The notes beneath the pieces were generated by a model. The model had not been told where the DNA came from and did no database searches. It was given only the letters and a program-made list of their open reading frames with translations. From Trichobilharzia regenti (lineage: Eukaryota > Platyhelminthes > Trematoda > Strigeidida > Schistosomatidae), in assembly GCA_944472135.2 (NCBI GenBank), contig OX235268.1, forward strand, positions 5,772,589 to 5,836,588: DNA of 64,000 nucleotides, in the 5' to 3' direction. This document shows positions 1 through 11,300 of this stretch, piece after piece. A program made the position numbers and the translations under genes. The stretch's first letter is position 1, and each line of letters starts with the position of its first letter.

Positions 1-149
1 CTTATTGCTTTGTCTAAATTCATGAAACGAACTAATTGTTTTAAATATTCTATATACGACGTTAATTTTTTTTGCCACTTGATATTTAACTATGATTATA
101 ATTACAAATATTTTAATTGCACTCCATACTATGATCATTATCAACAGCT

Positions 150-1030
150 GCCATCATGTCATCAAGTTCACGCCGGAATCGGAAATTAACTCGGAATTCC
201 ATTTTTTTGATGTTTTTCTAAAAAAGGAGATCTGATGGTTCTCTTCAAATATCAGTCTACAGGAAACCAACATGGAATGGTCAGTACACAAATTCCCATA
301 GCTGGGTCCCATTGAGAAGAAAGAGAAATCTGATCCATTCCTTATCTTCAAGAATAAGGAGGATATGTTCAAGTGATACAATCGATGGGGAACTGGGGCG
401 ACTCAGACAAGTCCTCATAGAGAATGGATATCCTCTAATATTTATCGAGAAAAACATGAAGTTAAGGAAAAAGCCTGAAAGAATCCAGACGGTGCCGAAG
501 AAACTTCTAATTATGAGTGTTGAATTTAAAGGTGATACCACAGCTGAGATCCTGAAGAATCGCTGCTTATGCAGATCACTGAGGAAAGCCTTCTTTATGG
601 CTGAGCTACGCATCAATTTCTACAGCCGACAAATGATCAACGGATGTGTGAAGGATAAACTGCAGCTTTCGACTGGCCACATCAGTGTGTGTTAATAAAT
701 TCACCTGCTCGTGTGGAGCTAGTTATTTTGGCCGTCCGAACAAAGCGCACGCTTTCCAAACGTATCTCTGAACATCATCCGGCATGGTTAGCAAAGGGAC
801 AAGGCAAGACAATTACTAGCTCAATTTTCAAGCATTCGGTGAACAACTCAGGCCACGTAGCTCCACCAGAGTCGTCTTTCAACATCATCTACAAAGTAGT
901 GAAGCCAAATGGTACAAAGGGCGTCAGGTTTCGGCTTTTGTGTATGGCGGAGGCGCTGGCAATTTGTCAATACAACCCTGAACTCTGTATACAGAAAACG
1001 TTTGTCCAGTCTCTTATTCTACCTTGGTCT
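150..1030 (+). mobile_element. Penelope-like element, RT 3' part plus GIY-YIG domain
   Basis: Two overlapping frames (about 170-690 and 689-1033) carry the end of a Penelope-type reverse transcriptase (FHFFDVFLKK, then YRKPTWNGQYTNSHSWVPL and a basic helix), the linker TVPKK, and a GIY-YIG-like endonuclease part. The endonuclease part has the typical RISEHHPAWLAKG, EALAICQYNPELCIQK and final LPW. One frameshift near 690 separates them. It is the most complete Penelope-like copy in the window, and its 5' part lies outside or is degraded. Confidence 0.75.
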
Positions 1031-1603
1031 TAACCTCTTCACTAATCATTCCCTGTAGAAAAAATTTGGTTTTTTCTTTTAATTTTCAATTTTACTTTTA
1101 GTTTGCTTTTGCCTTAATAATTAATTCACTATTATCAGTTTCATATGCTCCTTTTGTATATTTTCACACCCTCTTCACACTTGTTAAATTGACACTCAAA
1201 TACCACCTTTATTCTCCCTCACTCAAGAGCAATTTTAACCTTATCAAACTTCTATCTTTGTGCTGTTGAGTACCATGTAATTTACAACTGTTAATTTTCA
1301 CTTCTAAAGCCACTTCTGAGTAATTATATCAATTATGTCACTCGCCGCTATTACTCAATAATAGACCACTATATGTTTTTGTAAGGATAAATACGACTGT
1401 ACAGCCCCTGAAGGGAGATGATTTCGTCGATAAAGAAAATTTTCTTCGCTGAATCTGTCTTTTATTATTCTTATTCTTATTTTATGCATTCACACCTATG
1501 ATTCAATTCCCTCACAGGATATGACTTCTTAGAAAAAGCCCGTATATATATACGATTGTACAGCTTGATAATAAATTCGTTATTGGAAAGAGTCTCTTCG
1601 CTG
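1030..1603 (+). repeat. Penelope-like 3' tail and two terminal-repeat units
   Basis: AT-rich tail after the GIY-YIG frame. It holds two related end motifs: GTACAGCC...TTCTTCGCTG at 1398-1452 and GTACAGCTTGAT...TCTTCGCTG at 1557-1603. The second closely matches 46005-46131 and, inverted, 45200-45325. The unit appears to be the terminal repeat of this element group. Confidence 0.6.
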
Positions 1604-1689
1604 AATCCCTACTTGTTTTGATTTTCTATATGCTATAAATGGGAATTTTCCATGAGATCAATAACACTTTTCGGTATTTTCAACAGTTG

Positions 1690-1890
1690 GTTTGTAAGGA
1701 TTAGATTTGTTCTTGGCAGTTTGACCACTCACGGATTAATATCAGTTAGAGAACCATTGGAAACCAGCCAGCACTGGAGTACTGGATCATCGGCAATACG
1801 TACCCCCACCCCTCAAAGATTCGAACGTTGAACCTTCCCATTACAAGACAAGCTGGCTCGTATACCATTCAGCCACTGGGACCCCACCCA
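1690..1890 (-). repeat. tRNA-headed SINE, group 3
   Basis: On the minus strand this begins with a tRNA-like head (CCCAGTGGCTGAATGGTATA) and continues to a tail ending in a TTAGAGAACC-type sequence. The same head recurs near 8400, 25260, 33540, 42640 and 53080. It lies in sequence downstream of exon 15. Confidence 0.65.
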
Positions 1891-1981
1891 ATTTAATGTC
1901 CAGCCCATCAATTCTAACTTCTATCCCCGTTATATTAAAATAAAAAAAAACAGTGGAAAAATTTTTTAAAAAGAAACTTAC

Positions 1982-2357
1982 TGAAAAGGTGTTTTCTTAG
2001 TATTCAATAATTTTTTCATACGTAACATAGATCGTGCTGCAGCTTGTGAATGTGATAATTCATTGGGTATTTCATTAGTGTTCTTTGCACTACTTATATT
2101 ACTGATACCACTGATAGTAGTAGTAGTAGTAGTAGTAGCAATGCTAGACTGTAAACCAGACGCCGTGATATCTTCATCAATATTTGGTAGAAATTCTGCT
2201 GATGGAATAAGATGTTCATCAATAAAGCCTTTAAGTCCTAATTTCAACTGTACTGGATTAATTGCTGGCGGTGATGTCAACTCTAGTCGATAACCAGTTA
2301 TCCAACAGTCGACTTGACGAGTTAATGTCATCAAGCCTGGTGCATAGACAGCTAAAT
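1982..2357 (-). CDS. DMXL: DMXL exon 15 of window
   Basis: 376 nt with the upstream of two tandem acceptors (2357 or 2351, both in frame); donor GTAAGT, leaving in phase 2. The peptide is DLAVYAPGLMTLTRQVDCWI, then a conserved-looking LGLKGFIDEHLIP, a polythreonine run coded by ACT repeats (2117-2140), and ARSMLRMKKLLNTKKTPFQ. It aligns with vertebrate LPVTSPLGIAVI...LENWEQIL and the LEPENTPFK segment that precedes the C-terminal WD40 domain. The following exons are beyond the left edge. Confidence 0.91.
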
Positions 2358-5300
2358 CTAATGAAAATATAAAATGAAATCAAATGAAAAAGACCTGCGA
2401 ATATTATAATAATAATAATATGCAGTTCGTCATTTAAAATAAAGAAATATTTCAAGGTGTATCTTAGGATTGATATCTAATTAAAGAATCATTGAAAACC
2501 AGGAATGAATACTGTACACAGCTACTTCGTCCTACATTGGCACTCCTCAGCAATATGTATTTAATATAGTGGTCAATGTCTATTCTGGAAAGAAACCAAT
2601 CAGAATTCGGCCTATATAAGTGATCAATATTCAGTCTGCAAATAAACCAATCAGAATTGATCTTCGTAGAATAACGCCCACTATTTTATTGATCATGAGT
2701 ATAGACTAACTGAGACATTTGATTAGTGGTATTTTGAATCATACATTATTACTATGTAAAATATACTTTTCGGTTCACGTCGTTATGTACAGCGGGCTGG
2801 TGTGGAACAGGTAGCTGTTGTATAATGTTGTTATTGGTGTGGTCAAGGAAAAGTTCATGACCAGCGTGTTTGTATTCAATCTTTATGTATTGCGCGGAAT
2901 ATAACGGTACTTATAAACCCATCAATGGGAATCGAATCTAGAACGTTCAGGTTACGAGGCGGCAAGCTTGACGACCATTCAGTCATTGGCCGGATGTACA
3001 GCCTAGTTGATGATTTCGTCGAAAAGAAAATTTTCTTCGCTGCAACTGTTTTTTTTTATTATTCCCTATGATCAACTAATATACAAAATAATCTCCACAT
3101 GACAGATAAGTTCAAATTTCAAGTGAATAAAAACGATCAATGCCATGATTGCTTGTCAATCACGACAATGGTTGTTGTCAGAAGATACAATTATATCATC
3201 AATCATAGAGAATTCAAATAAGTTCATTTCACACTAAAATTCCGCGCCAAAGCAGTGTTGTCTAGATGGGGCATGGAGGGCAAGGAAAGCTTCACAATTA
3301 AATCAACCAATCAGCCCAGAGAACACAACTAAATAAAAAGAGCCCAAAGATAATCATCATGCTGATAATGGTAATAAACGGAAATAAAATGAATACTAAC
3401 CAACCTAGACCGGGTTAGCTCAGTCGGTAGAGAATGGGATTTATAATCTGAGGGTCAGGGGTCCAAGCCCCCACCACCACCACCACCAGGCGGCAGCTCT
3501 GCATACCAGTGGACCACGCATGTATTTCACGGTTAGATCCACGGCCACAGACGCACTGCTTTACCTCACTAAGCCAGTAATAAGACCGGTAAAGAGGTAA
3601 GGTTGAGCATGAGGCTAGCAGCAACCCCATCCTGTAAAAAAATAACCAGCACTACTACCGAAACTTCAAAGCTCCGGGGCTTGAACCCCCTATGCTCTAC
3701 TGAGAATGTAAAGGAGTAAAATAATAAATAATAATGAATACTAATCAATCTTACCTTCACTATTAAAATCAACTATTTGTATAAGTCTATTCAATTCACG
3801 TTTAGCCAATTGCATTAAACCTAGACGAATTAATCTCCAAGCATAACTATCACTATGCGCCCATTGACGTTCTCTTTCAAATATAGTTAATTTACGATAA
3901 CCAAGTGGGTCGACAATCAAATTATCATCCTCCTCATCATCATCCTCGTCATCATCGGCACCGCCAGCACCTCCACCGTCTTCCTCATTAAAATCATCAT
4001 TACCAGAAGGAGGAGGATTGTTATCACCCCCGGTATCACCACTTCTTGACATGTAATCATAGAAATCTTTCAAGCTTGTTGCTGTTGTTGCCGTTGTCGC
4101 TCTTGTTTGTCCTTTTTCTGTCGATTCAGTAGTCAATTCATTCAGTGCGGCATAGAATTCACATTCTAATTCACTACCCCACCATGTATCCGTAAAATCT
4201 GGATTTAAATGAAGTCGTCTCAGTATCCATTGAGGTTGTAAATCAGACGATAGTTTTTGTAATAATTGATTTAAATTACTATCGTGTGAAACAGACGACT
4301 GTGTGGTTTTCGCTTCTGGAGCTGACGATAAAGATGATATTGGAGGTAGGTATAATTTATCGATTGGTATAACGCCTTTATCCTTTCCAACAACTCCAGC
4401 ATCCTCATCGAGATCACTGTCATCTTTGTCTGTGAGATCATGGCATTCCCCATCCTTCTCCTCGTCCTCTTCAGCGCCATCGGCATCCTCATCATCATGA
4501 CTTCTATTTGTAAATTTTCCAGTTAGTCTATAATGTAGTGAATGTTTAACACGATGTTGCAAGGATTTACGTTGTTTTATCCGTTGAGATTGTTTAATAA
4601 ATCGGCGAACACGATTTATACAATGTTGATGTTTAGTTAACGCCTCCTGGTATGTATAGTATTCCCCACCTCCACTGGTAGTATTTACTGATGGTTCACT
4701 TACGTCAGAATCATACATCACATGATTTGGATCAACGTCAGCAGGTAAATCGGTTTGTTTAGGAGGCTAAAACCACAGAAAAAAAGAAGGAGAAAATGAA
4801 CATAAGAGGAACATTTGTGCTAATGAAAACAAAACACGTAGTTCAGCGAATTAATATGAAGTTAGTTTGGTTGGGAGTAGGGTAGTGACTGACTGGCACA
4901 GCATTTTTTTCTGTTTGGGACTCGTGGATCCACCTGGAATCTCCACTGGGAAACGGTGTTGGTATTCCCTACATTGAGACTCACACTAAGCGCACCCATC
5001 TTTTCAAAACGCTAAACTCACTCACTCACTCACTCACTCACTCACTCACTCACTCACTCACTCACTCACTCACTCACTCACTCACTCACTCACTCACTCA
5101 CTCACTCACTCACTCACTCACTCACTCACTCACTCACTCACTCACTCACTCACTCACTCACTCACTCACTCACTCACTCACTCACTCACTCACTCACTCA
5201 CTCACTCACTCACTCACTCACTCACTCACTCACTCACTCACTCACTCACTCACTCACTCACTCACTCACTCACTCACTCACTCACTCACTCACTCACTCA

Positions 5301-8300
5301 CTCACTCACTCACTCACTCACTCACTCACTCACTCACTCACTCACTCACTCACTCACTCACTCACTCACTCACTCACTCACTCACTCACTCACTCACTCA
5401 CTCACTCACTCACTCACTCACTCACTCACTCACTCACTCACTCACTCACTCACTAGGAATGAATGAACATTCAGCCACCTGATGAGTCTCGAAAACAAGA
5501 TGAAATATGTGGTTCTGTATACTACTGCAAGTCACCACCAACAGAAATAATTTTAGAGTGGATCTCATCATGATATGCGGAGTTTAACGAAAACATAACA
5601 CGTAGTTCAGAGAAGAGGCTCTTTTTTTCAGGGAGTTGATTCTCTTCTGTTTTAGATGAACACTGGGTTCATTAAAGTAGATAATTGACAACTGTAACAA
5701 AAGTCATGATTTTAATCAATTGCTACAAGTATTCAGTAACTGTCATCCGGCAATAAAGCTCCCTCTCAGGATAGAAAATGAATCCAAAATTTCCCTTTTT
5801 GATGTGGATGTAACAAGACGACCCAACAGAACCTTAAGAAGGCGATCAGTCCATTGGAAACCGACTTGAAGAATGGTTAACTAACGAGTTTCTACAGGTG
5901 GATTGGCTATTGAACGAAGAGGGAATTTAATAAAATCTCTTGTCACACGCATCTGACACCCTAGACGGAGAACTTCATTTTCCCAAAGAAATTTTCATCC
6001 CAAACGGATTCCCACCATGACTTATTGAGAATATGAAACCAAAAGTCCACAGGAACGAAAAATTACTTGTCCCAAAAAAGAGACTCAGACTGCGATATCT
6101 TTAGGAGAAGAATTTCATCGTCTTTGAGAAGAACATTCTCCGCAGCAACGCTAGAAGTATTGTTATCCACTGGTCTACAGAAGCCCTAGGTACAAGATCT
6201 CGCCTTCTGACCACTCCTATTTGCAATTATCAGGTTACCTGTTCTTGTGGAGCCAGGTATATCGGTTATTCGATGCGTCCTAAAGGGATGGAAAACTCTG
6301 TCGCATGTGGTTACAGAAAGGTAGTAATGGCTCTATAAAGAGTTCCATGGTCGAACACCTTGTCAACATTGGTCATTCCATCTCACAACAAATACTTCCT
6401 CCTTCAAAGTAGTCATCTATCTACAAAGTAAAGAAGAAGTTGTGTGCGTCGGTGGCACAGTGGTTAGGACTCTCGCCGACCATGCATATGGTCCGGGGTT
6501 CGAGCCCACGCCGGCGCACACCTGATATCTATGGTCGGCCTGCAAAATTTGGGCTACTGATATCCATGCTGAAAATTCCATACTTCTACCAAAAATACAG
6601 TGTGGAATCAAGCTGTAAATCAAAAATAAAAATAACGACCTGCCAAAAGCAACACGCTTTCGTCTAAAAAAAGCAATTTTGAAGCTTTAGTCATTCACAG
6701 TTAGAGAAATTGGAGTTATGCATACAAAAGAAGACTATTCAACCACTCCTAATATCATGGTACTAAACTTGTTGTTTCTTTTGTGACTTGACTTTTAATT
6801 TGTTTATATTTCTAAGTCTTCATAAATGTTGTATCTCTTTAGAACTCTTAGGCGATTCCATATTTTCCTTCGTTTCTATATGCGCATCTTGATCACAACT
6901 CATTTATGAAATTATTCAACTTATTACGTAACTCTAGTACACTTATTCTGCACTTTTGATGCACTTGACAGCTAATATGAACAACTATATTTGTCAATTA
7001 TTAGTTGTTTTTTTATAGGGGTTTAGTTTGATTTGTTGGCGGATTTCATCATGAGCTGCTGACATACGAATGTTTGGCATGCGATTCGCTCCCGCCAAAT
7101 GCAAGATGATGTTACAGGACTGGACTACATCGACGCCTAGTTTAAAAATAGGAAGTGAAGTGGTAGAGCACGTTGACTGCTTCACTTATTTGGGAATTAC
7201 CATCAGCCAACGCCAACGGGTTGATCTATGACGAAATCTCACCACGAATACAGGGGACTCGTTTCGCATTTGCCAGTTTACGCCGACTCTGGCGTAGACG
7301 AGATATTCGACTATCGGCCAAAGGGCGGGTGTACTGCTCATCAGTCCGCTCCCTCCTCCATTATGGCTAGCTGTGAGACCTGGCCACTGAGAGTGGAAGA
7401 CATGAAAAGATTAGCCGTCTTTGATCATAGATGCCTGCGCTCTATTTCCCGTGTAAAGTGGCATGATAAGGTGAGCAACATTGAGGTTAGGCTTTGGTCG
7501 AGTTCTAGGTAAACAGGGGAAATCAATCGACGAAGTCGTGAAGTTACAAAGACTGAGATGGTTAGGACATGTGTTACGTATGCCAAGTCATCGCCTCCCT
7601 CGACAATGGGCAATGTTAGCGGATATAGGATCAGGCTGGAAAAGAGCTAGACAGTGGCGGTCAAACAAAAACTTGGCACCAGTCAATGAAATCCACAACA
7701 GTTGGTCTAAGCCACGTAGGAAGGTGTAGACTTCCTAACTGGTTGGGGTCCTCGGAACGGTAAAAATCAATGGTTGAAAACAATTGGTGACATGGCTCAA
7801 AACCGTTCTCAGTGGCGCAGATGCATCCACTCCTTGTGACTTATGATCTCCAATGAAACTGTTTTGTTCTTCGTTATTACTCCTCCTTTGTCTCACACCT
7901 CTGCTCACTGTTTCTATTATGCTTTTCTTGTACTTTCTTCTCTTGCTTCGCGTGCTACACGGAATGTGGCGACTTGAACTTCCGCACATTTGTGCAAAGT
8001 TCTATGTCGAAAACAGACAGACAGACAGACAGCTGCTGACACCAGTTAGAGAGCTATTGGAAAATCTGCTCTAGTGAGTACTGGATAGATGTTTCTTCCT
8101 AGTTCTCTAACTGATGTGTCAACTCACAATGAAAACCTCCAATCAATCGAACAAAATCCCTACAAAACAGCCAATACTTGAAAATTGATCTGGTGCTGCT
8201 CACCAGCGCGACTGGCCCTATTCAGATAGATAGGCAGTTAACCCTGGGGTTCTTAGTGGGTAGCCGTAACAAGTAGGGTACAACAGGTTGAAGATGAGAC

Positions 8301-11300
8301 AGTAACTCATCGAAGAAGACATTGTGAGGTGGTCGCACACTATGTTATGAATTGGCGGAAGTTATAATTCATGTGTTGGCCATTGGATGAGCCCCCCCCC
8401 CAGTGGCTGATGAATAATGGTCTATGAGCTAGCTCGTCTTGTAACTAGAAATTGATGGATTCGAACCCCCTGTGGTCGGTGCGTGCTGATGAAGAATCGC
8501 AAACTAGGCTGACGAAACAGCTGGCTGTCTAGTACTCCTTGGCAGGTTTTCGAATGGTTCTCTAACTAATGTCAACTCATGATGAAATCCTTCACACAAC
8601 TATATTTGTAACAACTTATCACTTTTGTCACTTACATGCTATTCATGAAAAGGACATTGTATATACGGCTAAAGCAGAAAATACAACAAATATGCAACTA
8701 CCACTCCATACATCATCTGTGCTTGGGGCTACCTTGACTACCATTCATGGCGATACTGTGGTGACAGCTGCCTCTGCTAGCCCAATTGGTAGACAGTAAT
8801 TTACGTCGATGTTTGCGTCCTGAATATTGATCGTGAGAAAAAATATGAACAAAGACTGATTCAACAACCACTCACAGCACACTTTGCGTAGGCGGATATA
8901 ATTAGCAGACAAATGATCTGACCTTCAAGAAATAGCCACAAAGAGACGAAAGATTAACTTTCAGTGAGAAACAATCAATCAGAAGGTTGTATTTGTCTGC
9001 TAACAATGATCTATGATAATGTGCATGAAAATCTATAAATATGTGTGTTGATTTCCTGAATAAACGACCTGTTGCTTGACCCTTGTCTTCTGTTTTTTAC
9101 AACACTAAACAGATCACTCACATATTTTGGTAAGAAAGAAACTGTGATGTGAGATTTCACCTCCTCCTCCTCAAAAACAGTGTGACTTAGAAAGTGTGAA
9201 TTTGATTTATGGTGTTATCAGTTCGCTTAAGTAGCTAGCTAGCTAGACAGTCGGAAATCTGGTACACCGGTACACCGCTCGGCCCCAAACAAGCAAAACG
9301 GTCATTCGGTGACTAGAACACAGGTTAGCAAGCACAACTGGTTGTTGAGTTAATAGTGTGGTAAACAAATACTCACACACCAATCAGTCAATCAATCAAT
9401 CAATCAATCAGTACACTGAGTCCACTTTTGCCCTGTTCACTTACACGTTCAAGAAGACATGATAGTATGGAAGACTGTGCAAAGATGAACCATTCATCAG
9501 GGCTAACAGATGCTTGTTGCTGTTGCTGCTGCTGTTGTTGTTGGTCTCCCGTTGTCGCCTGTTGTTCACCTGAGGCAGACCTATTGTCTGAAGTATCTGG
9601 TCTGTATGTTTCACTCTTTGAGTCGGCTATAGCAGCAGCTTCAGCATGCGCTAGAAAGCGTATATGTTGACTAGTTAGCACAGATGATTTTGGTGGACTG
9701 CCAATCTTCGATGCAACTGTAGAATTAATAAAGAAAAAAACGAAAATAATAAAATAAAATAGTAATTCCATATTAATTTGTTTATTAGATATATCACACA
9801 GTGAGTGAAACAGTATTATTTACTGGATGAAGACACCTTTCAAACATATAATTGTTCATAATTACATCAATTATAATCACACGACTTAGAAACTTGAGTT
9901 TTATTTGTCTTATCCTATTTATCGTCGTAGGGATGGTAGAATTTTCCAGATATCTGGGTGGACAGGTGTTGAATCATTCCTATTACATGTATCTGCAGTT
10001 AATTCGATAAACAAAGCTTCTGTTATCAATCTTCCCCACTCGCCAACCTGTTACATTCGATTTTAAAACTGTCATCCTCTTGTGTGGTTGTGTGTAATTG
10101 CATGTAGTGCTATAGCTATCATCTTATTCGGGTCAACTAATCTAGATTTTGCAGCTAGGTTTTTATGTTCAGCTAGTCTGACTCACTGACCCTGTTCTAC
10201 TAGTTTGACCTATGTGCTATTTGACCTGACAATCATTCCAGCAGGCAGGGTAATAGATAAACCAAATTATTTTGTTTTAAAGGCTCTACAGGATTGATCC
10301 TTTAACCGACAAAGCTTGTTTCTAATTGAGTTTGAGGGGGGTGGGGTTTGAATGCCAGCCACTTTTATTCCTGCCTGCCTTGTTAAGAATTCTGCGTAAG
10401 CTGGTTTCTTCATTGTATGGAATTACTACTGATGATTTAGATTCTTTATTGTTGGTGTCGTCAATAATATATATATATATATATATATGACGTGACATGA
10501 CGTCCAAACTTCCAGTGATACCAGCATATATTACAATCCCGAGAAGACGTGTGAGAACGCTGTCATGAGAAGGATGGTCGTCATGATGGTGACCTTCTTT
10601 GTGAACTCAGCCTCCGAACTCGTCGATCAGACCTATTAGTTTCCAACTTGTCAATCCTTGCCGCTAAGTCTGCAATGGCGGCGAGTATCGTGTGTCGGCC
10701 GTGGGTGTGGAATGACACGGTGTGGCACTATCAGATGCTATGTGACTTATGATGTTATCAGATAAAACATCCATAATACTATCTGCCATGTTACTTAGTT
10801 GGTCTAAGTCATACGACTTTCCTGAGATGATTAAAATTTGCTGGACATTTCTAAGTAAACGTTGCAACCACATCTGTTTCAGGAACCGGCTCAGACTGAT
10901 CAGCGAACGCTTCGTGTGGCCTAAAATGAACTCTGACATTCGGAGATGGGCATGAGAATGTCTCCAATGCCAATGCTGCAAAGTACACCGCCACACTATT
11001 ACAACTCCGAAGACGTTTGAATAACCCGAAAGGAGATTTCAGCATATCCATATAGATATTGTGGGACCATTGCCAACATCAAGAGGATATACACATATCC
11101 TGACAGCGATTGATAGATTTACTCGTTGGGCTATTGCATGCCCCTTAAACGACATATCTGCTGAAAACGTTGCTTTGGTTTTTCTCGACCGTTGGGTGTC
11201 AAACTACGGTGTACCAACTACTATTACTACTATTACGAGGACGAGCACGAACTGGTTGACCCGTAGTAACTATCTTGTGAGTAACTGTGTGAGGGACGGA

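Noticed and set aside
3420..3475. Possible tRNA gene
   Set aside because: A- and B-box-like motifs are present, but the anticodon stem is mispaired and the sequence continues as a longer repeat; treated as a SINE head.
4303..4500. Ser-rich plus-strand open frame
   Set aside because: It is the antisense shadow of the acidic part of DMXL exon 14; GAT/GAA codons read as ATC/TTC/TCA on the other strand.
5017..5454. CRISPR-like or satellite array
   Set aside because: It is a pure 4-bp microsatellite without spacers.
8569..8799. 76-residue plus-strand frame
   Set aside because: It spans a SINE tail and the start of an LTR, so it is a chance frame.
9428..9670. Plus-strand frame with a Cys run
   Set aside because: Antisense of the polyglutamine tract in exon 13, with no other support.
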